In this document: positions 17,230 to 26,686 of the stretch, piece after piece
Position numbering within the stretch: the first letter of the stretch is position 1
How the letters are laid out: every line of letters starts with the position of its first letter
NCBI RefSeq assembly: GCF_022024115.1
Contig: NZ_CP091792.1
Span: forward strand, 992,001 to 1,056,000
Source of the DNA: Prevotella communis
GTDB taxonomy: Bacteria; Bacteroidota; Bacteroidia; Bacteroidales; Bacteroidaceae
DNA: 64,000 nucleotides
Direction: 5' to 3'
Notes under the pieces: generated by a model
What the model saw: the letters and a program-made list of their open reading frames with translations, nothing else
Told to the model about the DNA's origin: nothing
Database searches by the model: none
Program-made: the position numbers and the translations under genes

Positions 17230-18156
17230 TTATGCTAATAAGTATCTTTCTGCTTCTATTGCAGCCTGACAACCTGTACCTGCCGCACTGATTGCCTGGC
17301 GATAGGTGGGGTCAGCGCAATCGCCTGCTACGAATATTCCAGGAATCTTTGTTTTGGGTGTACCGTCTATCTTTTTCAGGTAGCCTACCTCGTCGGTTTC
17401 AAGCCATTCCTTGAATATGTCTGTATTGGGTTTGTGTCCGATAGCCAGGAAGAATCCGTCAATGGCAATGTCTACAAATTGTTCGTCGGGCTCGCCCTTG
17501 CGCTTTACCAGATGGGCACCTTCTACACCGTCTTCTCCAAAGAGTCCGATAGTGTTATGCTCGAACAGGATCTCAATGTTCTCGCGTTCCATAACGCGTT
17601 GCTGCATGACTTTTGAAGCGCGCAGATAGTTCTTGCGTACAATCAGGTATACTTTTTTGCATAGACCGCTCAGATAGAGGGAGTCTTCACATGCGGTGTC
17701 GCCACCACCTACTACTGCTACGGTCTTCTTGCGATAGAAGAATCCGTCGCAGGTGGCGCAAGCGCTTACACCCATGCCGTTGTATTTGCGCTCATCGTCG
17801 AGTCCCAGGTATTTGGCTGATGCTCCAGTGGCGATAATCACTGTGTCGGCTTCAATCTCGTTGTTAGAGTCGTCCCATGCTTTATAGGGAGCCTTAGAGA
17901 AATCAACCTTTGTGATTACACCATCACGGATATCTGTGCCAAAGCGTTCTGCCTGTTCGCGCAGGTCCATCATCATCTGATTGCCATCCACGCCGTTGGG
18001 ATAGCCAGGGAAATTCTCTACCTCGGTAGTCTGTGTGAGCTGACCGCCAGGCTGCATACCGCTATATTCTATGGGATTCAGATTGGCTCTGGATGCATAG
18101 ATTGCTGCTGTATAGCCTGCAGGACCGCTACCAATAATCAAGCATTTCGTCTTCAT
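17230..18156 (-). CDS. trxB: Thioredoxin reductase
   Basis: A 308-residue FAD/NADPH enzyme that reduces thioredoxin in the cytoplasm. The FAD fold begins GSGPAG (residues 10-15), the redox disulfide is CATC at 133-136, the NADPH site is VGGGDTACEDS, and the C-terminal FAD motif is GIFVAGDCAD. The length is standard. It lies 16 bases downstream of the glutathione peroxidase gene on the same strand. This arrangement suggests thioredoxin is the electron donor for that peroxidase, as is usual for bacterial Cys-type GPx. Confidence 0.96.
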   Translation of the reverse strand: MKTKCLIIGSGPAGYTAAIYASRANLNPIEYSGMQPGGQLTQTTEVENFPGYPNGVDGNQMMMDLREQAERFGTDIRDGVITKVDFSKAPYKAWDDSNNEIEADTVIIATGASAKYLGLDDERKYNGMGVSACATCDGFFYRKKTVAVVGGGDTACEDSLYLSGLCKKVYLIVRKNYLRASKVMQQRVMERENIEILFEHNTIGLFGEDGVEGAHLVKRKGEPDEQFVDIAIDGFFLAIGHKPNTDIFKEWLETDEVGYLKKIDGTPKTKIPGIFVAGDCADPTYRQAISAAGTGCQAAIEAERYLLA

Positions 18157-18172
18157 AACTATGAACTATGAA

Positions 18173-18724
18173 TTATTTCAGCAGTTCTTCAATCTGCTTG
18201 GCAATGTTTTCAATTTTCTCAGTTGGCTCGAAGCGGGCGATAACCTGACCTTTCTTGTTGATAAGGAATTTAGTGAAATTCCATTTGATGTCGGCAGATT
18301 CTTTGTAGTTGGGATCTGCCTTTGACAACATATCGTCGAGAATATGGGCAATGGGGTGGGTCATATCCCAACCGGCAAAACCCTTTTGTTCTTGCAGGAA
18401 CTTATACAGTGGTTCGGCATCGTCGCCGTTTACTTTAACTTTCTTAAAGCGTGGAAATTCTGTTCCGAAGTTCAGCTTGCAGAACTCGTGAATGCTCTCG
18501 TCGGTTCCGGGAGCCTGCTGGCCAAACTGGTTGCAGGGAAAGTCCAGGATCTCGAAGCCCTGACTATGGTACTGTTCGTACAGTTTCTCCAGTTCTTCAT
18601 ACTGAGGTGTAAAACCGCACTTTGTGGCAGTGTTTACGATGAGCAGCACTTCGTTGGCGTACTCTTTCAGCGAAACGTCCTTGCCTTTTCTGTCTTTGAC
18701 AGTAAAATCATAAACAGTTTTCAT
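18173..18724 (-). CDS. Glutathione peroxidase family (thioredoxin-dependent, Cys type)
   Basis: A 183-residue peroxide-reducing enzyme. The catalytic cysteine is Cys36 in NTATKCGFTPQ, with the expected Gln in FPCNQFGQQAPGT and Trp-Asn in KWNFTKFL. The second family cysteine (FPCNQF) is the usual resolving residue in thioredoxin-dependent members. It is cytoplasmic with no signal peptide. It is first in a likely pair with trxB and follows the nuclease gene by 33 bases, so all three may share a transcript. Cysteine, not selenocysteine, is encoded. Confidence 0.93.
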   Translation of the reverse strand: MKTVYDFTVKDRKGKDVSLKEYANEVLLIVNTATKCGFTPQYEELEKLYEQYHSQGFEILDFPCNQFGQQAPGTDESIHEFCKLNFGTEFPRFKKVKVNGDDAEPLYKFLQEQKGFAGWDMTHPIAHILDDMLSKADPNYKESADIKWNFTKFLINKKGQVIARFEPTEKIENIAKQIEELLK

Positions 18725-18757
18725 TGTTTTGTGAGTTGTATTAATTTAAATGATTGT

Positions 18758-19669
18758 TTATAGTCCCCATTTGATTGTGGCAAACGACTTCTCGACCTCG
18801 TTCTCTGTGGCGTCGGGCAGGTTACAGAAGAAGTCAATGCCGGTAAGTGCCTCCAGGTTATCTATGCTCATGGCATATTTGCTGAGCTCGTCACCTGAAT
18901 GGTCTATGTTGTCGTGCTCAAGCCAGAAGCCAATGGCCTGATAGGTGGTCTTGGTTTTCATCAGCAGAGCAACGAAGAAATACTTAGGAATAGGTAGTTG
19001 TCCCTTAATCTTACCTTGTGGATAACGACTATTCTTTAGTAGCATATCTTCTTCGATGGTTCCACCTTTTACAATATATAATGTGTCGCATCCGCTACTG
19101 CGTCCCCAGTTGCGTACTTTGCTTTCCAATCTGCACCAAGGACTGTCGTATTTGTCTTCATTGCCAGCATTAAACATGTAATACTGGGGCTGCATATTCG
19201 TGTAGTAGAACGTCTGGTGATTGGCAGTCTTTGAATATTGTCTGTCAGCCGATGCACAAATGTGTCCACGAGTAAAGCCAGAACCTTTATAGTAACTATA
19301 TGTGTCTGAAACTCTGTAAGATGTGGGCAGGTCTGGATCTTCTTCAAATCTGCCATCATATCCTGCAGAGCCCGTCTGGCCTTTATGGATACGATAGGCT
19401 GTCCATCGCTGGGCTTTTTTGTCTGCATCCCATTCAACGATGAAGTTCACGCCTTCTTTGTGTGTGGTAGAATGAACCAATACGATACAGCCATTCTTTA
19501 GGTGAGGCATCTCCAAACGAGATGCTTCCTTGACAATGTTTGTGGCGTTTTGGTTGCTGTTTGTTAAGTCGTAAACCTTGGAGTCGTCATCATCACTACA
19601 CGATGTTGCTATCAGGCATACCGATAGGAATAAGGTTAGTTTCAGACTAAGGGTCTTGAGAGTCGTCAT
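18758..19669 (-). CDS. Surface lipoprotein nuclease, DNA/RNA non-specific (NUC1) family
   Basis: A 303-residue exported endonuclease. A lipoprotein signal ends in IATSC, with the lipid cysteine at residue 24 followed by SDDDD, a pattern common on surface-exposed Bacteroidetes lipoproteins. The beta-beta-alpha metal catalytic region reads GFTRGHICASADR (His136 in the general-base position; the family DRGH is TRGH here). The metal-binding asparagine is probably in YYTNMQPQ, and DSPWCRLE matches the conserved C-terminal part. It would cut extracellular DNA and RNA. The ATG at 19669 gives the proper signal peptide. It is probably part of the nucleic-acid utilisation group to its right. Confidence 0.9.
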   Translation of the reverse strand: MTTLKTLSLKLTLFLSVCLIATSCSDDDDSKVYDLTNSNQNATNIVKEASRLEMPHLKNGCIVLVHSTTHKEGVNFIVEWDADKKAQRWTAYRIHKGQTGSAGYDGRFEEDPDLPTSYRVSDTYSYYKGSGFTRGHICASADRQYSKTANHQTFYYTNMQPQYYMFNAGNEDKYDSPWCRLESKVRNWGRSSGCDTLYIVKGGTIEEDMLLKNSRYPQGKIKGQLPIPKYFFVALLMKTKTTYQAIGFWLEHDNIDHSGDELSKYAMSIDNLEALTGIDFFCNLPDATENEVEKSFATIKWGL

Positions 19670-19765
19670 CTTTTCGTTTTTGTGATTAGTCAATGAAGGT
19701 GCGTACAAGGCATATGCAACTACCCTGGACGCACCTTCGCGTAAGTGTCATTTCCTAGAAATATC

Positions 19766-20020
19766 TTACTTCTTCGAAGCCTTACCGTAGCGGCTCATGA
19801 ACTTATCGACGCGACCAGCGGTGTCGACGAGCTTGCTCTTACCAGTGTAGAAGGGGTGAGAGCTGCTTGAGATTTCAACTTTTACCACGGGGTAAGTTTC
19901 GCCTTCGAACTCTACAGTGTCGTTAGTCTTAGCAGTAGACTTCGTAAGGAACATATCGCCGTTGGACATGTCCTTGAACACGACGGGGCGATAGTTTTCG
20001 GGATGAATTCCTTGTTTCAT
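19766..20020 (-). CDS. rpmE2: Ribosomal protein L31 type B
   Basis: An 84-residue large-subunit ribosomal protein. It starts [17 protein letters not shown] and has the [23 protein letters not shown] signature region. The zinc-binding CxxC of type A L31 is absent, which identifies the zinc-independent form. The ATG at 20020 is the family start; an upstream frame from 20065 is not conserved. A minus-strand TACCTTTG box lies about 65 bases upstream, leaving a leader that could carry control elements, though none was recognised. Confidence 0.95.
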   Translation of the reverse strand: MKQGIHPENYRPVVFKDMSNGDMFLTKSTAKTNDTVEFEGETYPVVKVEISSSSHPFYTGKSKLVDTAGRVDKFMSRYGKASKK

Positions 20021-20083
20021 TTCTTTTTGTATAATTGATGATAAATAATAATTCTGTGCGCACAATGCGCCAATCAGGGTGCA

Positions 20084-20091
20084 AAGGTACG
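20084..20091 (-). promoter_or_regulatory. -7 box of rpmE2
   Basis: The minus strand reads TACCTTTG close to this position, upstream of the L31 start. Confidence 0.5.
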
Positions 20092-20143
20092 AACTTTTTT
20101 TGATTCCTGCAAACTTTTGGCTTCTTTTTCTATGTTAAGGAAA

Positions 20144-20179
20144 AATAAACGGGCTGCATCCGTTGTGGATACAGCCCGT
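20144..20179 (-). terminator. Terminator of the receptor/lipoprotein operon
   Basis: A 13-base stem (20149-20161 with 20167-20179, core CGGGCTG / CAGCCCG) is followed on the minus strand by TTATTTTT. It lies 20 bases past the stop of the DUF6359-like gene. Confidence 0.85.
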
Positions 20180-20198
20180 ATGATAAATAGAGAAACTC

Positions 20199-21881
20199 TT
20201 ATTTGCGACGGCTGGCAGCTGTCTGAGAGTTGAGCTTCACTAAGTAGTTCTTCTTGCTGGCAAATTCGGGAGTGTTACCATTGTAGTTCACTACCTTGCC
20301 GCAAACAATTACTTCGTCGCCTACTTGAACCTGTGTGTTGCCTTCAACCCAGGGTTGATTGCCGAAGTAATAGCAGCTGTATGCGATAAACTCCTTGCCA
20401 CCCGTAGCACCATCGTCAGAGATGTTAAAGGTAGCAGTTCCATACTGAGCACTGAAAGTGAATTTGATGCTGGAAATTTTTCCCTTAACATAGTAGTCGG
20501 CTTCAGATGTCACTCCTTTTTCCATGGCTGCTACGGCGTCGTATGCCTGAGATGCAGTCAGAGGATTATCGAGTGTTCCTGTGGTATTTGTGTTACCACT
20601 ATTGCTACCATTGCTATGAGATACAAGGTAGTTGTTCTTGTCGAACTCAGGTGTTCCGTTGTAGTCCTTCAGTTTTCCTGCAACGACAACTTCGTCGCCT
20701 ATGGCAAGATTTTCAAGTGCAGTAAACTGCTCCTTGTTAAGGTTAAGTCCGCTGTATACCTGCAATTTGGTGCTACCATCCTTGCTGTCAGAAATCCAGT
20801 ATGTGATAGAGCCATAAGTGCTATTGAATTTGTCCAGCTGAACAATAATACCCTTAACGAAAGCCTCGTCTGGCAGTGCTCCTGAATTGATGGCGTTGAT
20901 GGCTGCAACAACATTCCAGGGGTCAGCTTGTGTACCGCTACCCTTTGCTTCTCCGCTTGGGGTGTTTCCGCTTTCTGGCTTAGTGCCAATCTCAGTGCCA
21001 TTAAGAATTGCGTAAGTCACACTCTTGATACCAGTCACGCTGAAATACTTTTCAATGTTACCGTAGAGGGTTACTTCCTTTTTGTAGTTTCCTGCATTAT
21101 CCACGAGGTTAAGTGAGCTGCGTACATCGCCAGTAGGCAGTTGTACAGGCATACACTTGGTAATGTCGGTCTCATCAGCAGAAGCAGCAACCAGAATGTT
21201 TGATACAGTAGCGGTTTCTGCACTAAACTTAGCGTCTGTTGTTGCCTTACCATCAATACTACCAACGATGTATCCTTTCACGAACACGCCAGTGCCACTG
21301 CCAGCTGCAAGAGCTGCTGTTACATTATATGGAGAATCGATAGTACCCTTACCGTCGCCATTGTCACCGGATGTGTTGCCGCTATCACTTGTGGTTCCAT
21401 TATGTGAATAAATGTATGTGCCAGTGGTAAACTCAGGAGTATCTCCTTTGTAATTTACAACTGAACCACACATAATCACTTCGTCACCTGCCTTGAGCTG
21501 GTCTGTAGAGGTGAACTTCTGATCGTTCAGATAATTTGAACGGTAAACCAAAAGTGAGTTGGTTCCGTTTTTGTCATCAGCAATAGTAAATTGTGCATTC
21601 AGATAAGTTGCGTCAATTCCTTTGCCGAGGTCAGAAATATATCCTTTTACGTAAATCTTGTCAGAGTTGACGTCTGCGCCAAGTTCGTTGATAAGTTTCA
21701 ACGCGGCTGCCACATTGTATGGGTCCTCAACGGTACCACTACCTGCGGGGTCGATGGTAACCTCTTCTCCTGAGTTGAATGAGTCATACGGATTGTTGTA
21801 TGGCTCGGGCACATCTTCACATGCAGTGAAGGTGAATGCTGCGATGGTCATAGCCATCATTGATTTGAAAATCTTATTCAT
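20199..21881 (-). CDS. Lipoprotein with four OB-fold-like DUF6359 repeats
   Basis: A 560-residue exported protein. The signal ends FTFTACEDVPEP, with a lipid cysteine. Four tandem modules of about 120 residues each start with a G-T-x-x-x-P-Y-x-V pattern (SGTVEDPYNVAAAL, GTIDSPYNVTAAL, GTQADPWNVVAAI, GTLDNPLTASQAY). Each contains VKGYI or VKGKI followed by a GDEVIVCGKVVNYNG type strand, the layout of an OB-fold. Such domains are described in Bacteroidetes as DUF6359 or OB-fold nucleic-acid-binding lipoproteins. It is last in the operon TonB-dependent receptor, DUF5689 lipoprotein, this gene. It probably binds nucleic acid or a similar ligand at the cell surface (inferred). Confidence 0.82.
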   Translation of the reverse strand: MNKIFKSMMAMTIAAFTFTACEDVPEPYNNPYDSFNSGEEVTIDPAGSGTVEDPYNVAAALKLINELGADVNSDKIYVKGYISDLGKGIDATYLNAQFTIADDKNGTNSLLVYRSNYLNDQKFTSTDQLKAGDEVIMCGSVVNYKGDTPEFTTGTYIYSHNGTTSDSGNTSGDNGDGKGTIDSPYNVTAALAAGSGTGVFVKGYIVGSIDGKATTDAKFSAETATVSNILVAASADETDITKCMPVQLPTGDVRSSLNLVDNAGNYKKEVTLYGNIEKYFSVTGIKSVTYAILNGTEIGTKPESGNTPSGEAKGSGTQADPWNVVAAINAINSGALPDEAFVKGIIVQLDKFNSTYGSITYWISDSKDGSTKLQVYSGLNLNKEQFTALENLAIGDEVVVAGKLKDYNGTPEFDKNNYLVSHSNGSNSGNTNTTGTLDNPLTASQAYDAVAAMEKGVTSEADYYVKGKISSIKFTFSAQYGTATFNISDDGATGGKEFIAYSCYYFGNQPWVEGNTQVQVGDEVIVCGKVVNYNGNTPEFASKKNYLVKLNSQTAASRRK

Positions 21882-21916
21882 AGTTTTATTCTTTTTTTCT
21901 GTTAACAAAATAGGTT

Positions 21917-22840
21917 TTACTTCACTTCTTCAATGTCGCTCAGCGAACGCATGATGAGCTCCCACTGGTCGCGCTGGCCTTTCTTGTTGCAATAGTGCTT
22001 CAAGACACCAGTAACATTGACTTTACCAGTAGGCAGCTTCATTGCTGCGAAATCTGCGTAGCTGCTGGTGTAGATCTGTACAGCAACACCATCATTTGTG
22101 TCAGAGATCTGCTCATTGAAATACCAAGAGGTTGAGAAACCTGGGATAACAAAAGCTGATTCACCAGGAACAAACTTGATACCGTCGTGATAAGTGCCGT
22201 TTTCTCCTTCTTCAGAATTGAAGTAACCTGCCTGCTTAATGGTGACATTCTTGATGGTACCCAGTTTGCCTGCATCCATCGTCAAGTCCCAAGTGGTAGG
22301 AGTGCTACCATCGGCAAAAAGTTCTGGAGTTACGTGCTCACGATAACCAGTGTAGGTGAAGTGCTGCTGCCACAATGCACGGGGCATACGGCTGACGCTA
22401 ACTTCGCCATCCTTACTTGTGTAAGGTGTACCAATTGTAGCAGAGCGACGGTAGTTACCAATGCAGAGTCCTTTCAGGTCAATCAGAATCTCGGTACCCA
22501 CGGGGAGGTAACCAAAGATGCCGCCCTGAGAGATGCCGATGAAAATACCACCGGTTTTATCCTGCACGCAGATTTCATTGTACATATTTCCCTCGATATC
22601 ATTGGCTGTTACTACAACCTTGAGCTGCAGGTCTTCATCAATCTGCTTGTAGACACCCAGTGTTGATATCTCGTTCTTGTATTTTGTCTTCAGATCCTTG
22701 ACGGTGATGACATTAGCCTCCTTGATGTCGGAATTACCGTAAATGGTGTCCTTGGCTGCAGGCTCGTCCCAATCGCCGTCCATACATCCTGTAAACACAC
22801 CGCATACAAGTGCTAATAATAAATAATGTATCTTTTTCAT
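21917..22840 (-). CDS. DUF5689-like surface lipoprotein
   Basis: A 307-residue lipoprotein: signal MKKIHYLLLALVCGVFTGC, with lipid Cys19. The body has the pattern of DUF5689 proteins: IKEANVITVKDLKTKY near the N-terminus, then LKVVVTANDIEGNMYNEICV and TEILIDLKGLCIGNYRR, an OB-like beta-barrel similar to the repeats in the next gene. It lies between the outer-membrane receptor and the four-repeat lipoprotein on the same strand, spaced 31 and 35 bases. It probably caps or feeds the receptor, as SusD-like proteins do for sugars (inference). Confidence 0.82.
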   Translation of the reverse strand: MKKIHYLLLALVCGVFTGCMDGDWDEPAAKDTIYGNSDIKEANVITVKDLKTKYKNEISTLGVYKQIDEDLQLKVVVTANDIEGNMYNEICVQDKTGGIFIGISQGGIFGYLPVGTEILIDLKGLCIGNYRRSATIGTPYTSKDGEVSVSRMPRALWQQHFTYTGYREHVTPELFADGSTPTTWDLTMDAGKLGTIKNVTIKQAGYFNSEEGENGTYHDGIKFVPGESAFVIPGFSTSWYFNEQISDTNDGVAVQIYTSSYADFAAMKLPTGKVNVTGVLKHYCNKKGQRDQWELIMRSLSDIEEVK

Positions 22841-22871
22841 ACTTTCTTAATGCTTAAATCGTGACTATCTA

Positions 22872-25442
22872 TTAGAACTTATATGCAATGTTGAGCATAC
22901 CGTTGATGCCGTAAGCATAGAACTTCATGGGGTTCTTTGAGAACTTATAGGCACGTACGTTTCCGCTAGCAGTGTAGTCGGAACGGCTCTGCTCGTAACC
23001 GCCAGTTACAATGTTCTGGTTGTTCAGCAGGTTAGTAACCGACAGGTTGATGCTCATAGAGCGACCTCTCTTCAGGTTGATGCTCTTGCCGATAGAGGCG
23101 TCAAGCATGAAACCACCGTGACCCTTGGCCTGTTCTACGGCGCTCTCCATCACGTTGCCATTAGCATCGTACACATTGTGCTCAATCTTCTCGCGAGCTG
23201 CCAATGTTGAAGAGTAACGGTAAGAGGGTGAGTAGCCAAGGTAAATACGATCGTAGTAATTACCGTTCAGGTCAATGAACCAACCGCCTTTGTGGTAGCT
23301 CAGAACCAGACTCAGTGCTGTGAGGGGAGTACCAGATTCGCGCATGTTTTTATTATATACTACCTCTGGCTTGTTGTCGTTAGCATCATTGAAGGTACCC
23401 TTTGTGCTGCTCATGTACCAAACCTGGGCATTGTTAGTGTTGCGAGCCTCGCTGATAGTACCGAGCGTCTTCAGGTTGATAGCGTCGGTGAGCTTGAAGT
23501 TCAGACCCCATTCTACGCCGTAGTACTCTTTTGAGATGCCTGTCATTGAAACATAAGAGAATGAGTTGATATCGTCAAAGTAGAAGTTCTGCCACTCAGT
23601 AGCGTCTTCAACGATAGCACCATATGCCATGATGTTAGCTTTCAACCATGAGTTCTGCATCTGGTAGCCAATCTCGGCAGAGTAGTTCTTCTCGTTCTTC
23701 AGGTCAACCACGAAGTCATTGTTCATCTCAGGTGAAACGAAGGCAGACTGTGCCTGTGGAGCACGAACCTCTACGCCGACACCACCATTGATAGAGTGAC
23801 CATGTCCGAGATTGATAACGGCGCCTGCCTTACCGCCACCTTCTAGGAAGTGGGCAGTCTTGCTCTTGCCGTAAGAGTTGTTGAGGAACATACCGTTGCG
23901 CATCTTGCCTTCACGCTGCATCTCGACACCGCCAATGCGACCGCTAACGAAAGCGTGGGTGTTGCCTGCAATGTCAGCGGCATAGGTCATCCAAACGTTG
24001 GCCTTGTTGACAAAGATATTGTAGTCGTAGCCAAATCTGTCGCCTTCGCGAACAACGGCATTAGGATGGTTTGCGTCATACTGAACCTCAGGATCCAGTG
24101 CTGAATAGTTGCCGATAGCGTAGGTGTTGATGTTGTGATAAACACTGGCACCCAGCAGGTCGTCCATTGTCTGGTAGTGCATACCCTTGTTGGTAGCCAG
24201 CTGGAATCCCATGTTCAGACGCTGGTCTTTGTTCAAGTCGAAGTTCAGGTTTGATGCAAGGGCAACATTCAGGTTGTCATTGTGCTTAGCCTGAATGAAG
24301 TACATGGCGTCTGCACCCTGCAAGGCAGCGTTGCGGTTGGCCAGGTACAACTTGTCGAAGTCAATCTGACGGTCGCGCTGGTAACCTGACATCAGGTTCT
24401 TGGCACGCAGCCAGTCGCTGGCACACTGCTCTGTACGGTTGTTGACGTCACTCTCATCCCATACGTCGAAATAACTACTTGGCAGGTTCTTCCAGTAGTT
24501 GGGGTGTGGGTTGTCTGAATTGTTGTAGTTGAGCTTGGTGCTCTTGTACATAGAATAGCGTCCGGTCAATGTGGTCACCAATTTCATCTGGTCGTTGATC
24601 TGCCAGTCCCAAGTAAACATGGCTGTGGGAGCGAAATCGTTAACTACACGGGAGTTGCGCTTCTTGCCGTTCTGGAAACCCCAGTTAGGGTTGTAAAAAC
24701 GGTTGTTAGCCAACCAATACATTTCGTCAGTGGCTGCACCCTGAGAGGCACGCTCTGTGGGGTTGCCCCAAGTTACCAGTGAAATGTGGTGCTGGTCGTT
24801 GATGAATTTCTCTGCGCCGAAGAAGTAGCTCAGTGCGTTGTAGAATGTTCCTTCAACATAAGACGTGCTCATGTTTGCCCAACGGTAAGTCAGGTTGGCA
24901 GAGTAAGCCCAGCCGTTTTCCTTGACGCCGCTGTTGTAGGTGTACATGCCACGAAGGGTGTAGTTGCGGTTTGCACCTGACAGCGTGAAACGGTGCCCTG
25001 TAGCAAAGGCAGAGGGACGGAAGTTGTAGTTGTTAGAACCGGCCATGCCACTCATAGAGAAGTTGTTGTCTTCGAAGGGCAGTGAGTTTTCCACGCCACG
25101 TGTCTGCTGGTTCAGACCACCAACGATAGAATAACGGAACTGACCTGTCTCCATGTCATTCATCTGCACACCATTGATGTAGATGTCATTGTACTTTTGG
25201 TTCAAAGCACGGTAGCGGAAGCGCATAGGGCTGAACAGATAGCCTACTTGTGAGGCGTAAATGCTTGAGTTTGAACCTGTGATAGTCACGTTCTGCGACA
25301 TATCGTCGTCCTCGCCCAACTGTGCTTCCGTGAAGGTGAATGCTTGCTCGTCCTGCACGCCCAGAGAGTCAATCTCTGTCTGAGCCATTGCAACGGGAGC
25401 GACACAAAGCGCCATCATCACGAATTTCAGCTTTTTATTCAT
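22872..25442 (-). CDS. TonB-dependent outer-membrane receptor
   Basis: An 856-residue outer-membrane beta-barrel with a signal peptide ending AMAQ. A plug domain follows (QNVTITGSNSSIYASQVG, YNDIYINGVQMNDM), then many alternating aromatic strands and a C-terminal strand ending in phenylalanine (GINGMLNIAYKF). There is no N-terminal carboxypeptidase-like (CarboxypepD_reg) domain, unlike SusC. It is first in an operon with two OB-like lipoproteins and is divergent from a secreted EEP-family nuclease/phosphatase. This suggests it imports a nucleic-acid breakdown product, or phosphate-bearing ligand, using TonB energy; the ligand is inferred from neighbours only. Confidence 0.9.
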   Translation of the reverse strand: MNKKLKFVMMALCVAPVAMAQTEIDSLGVQDEQAFTFTEAQLGEDDDMSQNVTITGSNSSIYASQVGYLFSPMRFRYRALNQKYNDIYINGVQMNDMETGQFRYSIVGGLNQQTRGVENSLPFEDNNFSMSGMAGSNNYNFRPSAFATGHRFTLSGANRNYTLRGMYTYNSGVKENGWAYSANLTYRWANMSTSYVEGTFYNALSYFFGAEKFINDQHHISLVTWGNPTERASQGAATDEMYWLANNRFYNPNWGFQNGKKRNSRVVNDFAPTAMFTWDWQINDQMKLVTTLTGRYSMYKSTKLNYNNSDNPHPNYWKNLPSSYFDVWDESDVNNRTEQCASDWLRAKNLMSGYQRDRQIDFDKLYLANRNAALQGADAMYFIQAKHNDNLNVALASNLNFDLNKDQRLNMGFQLATNKGMHYQTMDDLLGASVYHNINTYAIGNYSALDPEVQYDANHPNAVVREGDRFGYDYNIFVNKANVWMTYAADIAGNTHAFVSGRIGGVEMQREGKMRNGMFLNNSYGKSKTAHFLEGGGKAGAVINLGHGHSINGGVGVEVRAPQAQSAFVSPEMNNDFVVDLKNEKNYSAEIGYQMQNSWLKANIMAYGAIVEDATEWQNFYFDDINSFSYVSMTGISKEYYGVEWGLNFKLTDAINLKTLGTISEARNTNNAQVWYMSSTKGTFNDANDNKPEVVYNKNMRESGTPLTALSLVLSYHKGGWFIDLNGNYYDRIYLGYSPSYRYSSTLAAREKIEHNVYDANGNVMESAVEQAKGHGGFMLDASIGKSINLKRGRSMSINLSVTNLLNNQNIVTGGYEQSRSDYTASGNVRAYKFSKNPMKFYAYGINGMLNIAYKF

Positions 25443-25479
25443 AGAACTTTTTTAAGATTAAATTAATTATAGTTGTGTG

Positions 25480-25588
25480 CAAAGATACATTAAAATTATG
25501 TAACAACAAAGTATTTTATAAAAAAGTTTTCTCAATTATAAAATATGTGGTAAAATTGTATTGTTTATCAGAATTTTTTGTAACTTTG
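25480..25588. promoter_or_regulatory. Divergent promoters between receptor and EEP genes
   Basis: The minus strand reads TATCTTTG at 25480-25487 toward the receptor. The plus strand reads TAACTTTG at 25581-25588 toward the gene at 25632. The AT-rich space between could hold a shared regulator site; no clear palindrome was seen. Confidence 0.6.
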
Positions 25589-25631
25589 CACACAAGAACT
25601 ATTTATTAAGCCTAATTAGACTGATCTGAAT

Positions 25632-26681
25632 ATGAAAAAGACAATGTTTTTATTGGCACTGCTTTTCCTGATGGGAACTGGTACCACGTTTGCTCAAGAG
25701 AAAAAGTTCTCGTTGTATGGCATCGGATTCTATAATTTGGAGAATCTGTTTGATACGTGTCATGATGAAGGTCATAACGACTATCAGTTCTTGCCCGATG
25801 GACAATATAAGTGGACGGGACTGAAGTACTCCAATAAACTGAAGAATATGGCCCGTGTGCTTGCAGAGCTCGGCACAGACAAGTTGCCTGGTATAGGTTG
25901 TGCCATCATTGGTGTCTCTGAGGTTGAGAATGCCAAATGTATGGAAGACTTGTGTAATCAGGAACCCTTGAAGAAGCGTGGCTACAAGTTCGTACATGTT
26001 GAGGGACCTGACTATCGTGGTGTTGACTGTGCCATGATTTACAATCCTCGTCTTTTTTCTGTTGAGAACGTGACATTGATGCCCTATACCTATATCTTGC
26101 CTGAAGACAGTATGCGCCATACCCGTGGATTCCTCACGGTGAGTGGTAAGTTGGCTGGTGAGCATGTGGCAGTCATTGTCAACCACTTGCCTTCTCGTGG
26201 TGCAGGTTCTTTCTATCGTGAGGAGGGTGGCCGACAGATTCGTTTGGTGAAGGATTCCCTGCTTCGTGTTGATCCTGATTTCAAGATTATTATCATGGGC
26301 GATATGAATGATGATCCTCAGGATAAGTCTATGGCAGTGTCCTTGGGTGCACAGCGTAAGATGAAGGATGTAGAGAAGGGCGGCCTTTGGAATCCTTGGT
26401 GGGATACTCTGGCCAATGGCACAGGTACGCTGATGTATGATGGAAAGTGGAACCTGTTTGATCAGATTATCCTGTCTCAGTCATTACTCGACCAGAATAA
26501 GAAAAAAGACTATCGTACCCTGAAATATTTTGCTCACCAGATTTTCCGTCGTGACTATCTGTTCCAGAAAGAGGGCAAATATAAGGGAAATACCCTACGT
26601 ACTCATGCCGGCGGTGTGTGGCTCAACGGTTATAGTGATCACCTGCCCACAGTGGTGTATGTCGTAAAAGAAGTAAAGTAA
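25632..26681 (+). CDS. Secreted endonuclease/exonuclease/phosphatase family enzyme
   Basis: A 349-residue metal-dependent phosphodiesterase with a signal peptide (MKKTMFLLALLFLMGTGTTFA). All main EEP motifs are visible: FYNLENLFDT, the metal glutamate in GVSEVENAK, RGVDCAMIYNP, VNHLPSRGAG, IMGDMNDDPQD and the terminal SDHLPTV. It would cleave nucleic acids, nucleotides or another phosphodiester outside the cytoplasm. It is divergent from the receptor operon and 5 bases ahead of uridine kinase, so cleavage may be linked to nucleoside salvage. DNase, RNase and phosphatase activities cannot be told apart from sequence alone. Confidence 0.9.
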   Translation: MKKTMFLLALLFLMGTGTTFAQEKKFSLYGIGFYNLENLFDTCHDEGHNDYQFLPDGQYKWTGLKYSNKLKNMARVLAELGTDKLPGIGCAIIGVSEVENAKCMEDLCNQEPLKKRGYKFVHVEGPDYRGVDCAMIYNPRLFSVENVTLMPYTYILPEDSMRHTRGFLTVSGKLAGEHVAVIVNHLPSRGAGSFYREEGGRQIRLVKDSLLRVDPDFKIIIMGDMNDDPQDKSMAVSLGAQRKMKDVEKGGLWNPWWDTLANGTGTLMYDGKWNLFDQIILSQSLLDQNKKKDYRTLKYFAHQIFRRDYLFQKEGKYKGNTLRTHAGGVWLNGYSDHLPTVVYVVKEVK

Positions 26682-26686
26682 CAGGT

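Noticed and set aside
18614..18622. Selenocysteine in the glutathione peroxidase
   Set aside because: The catalytic codon encodes cysteine (TKCGF); there is no TGA or SECIS-like structure.
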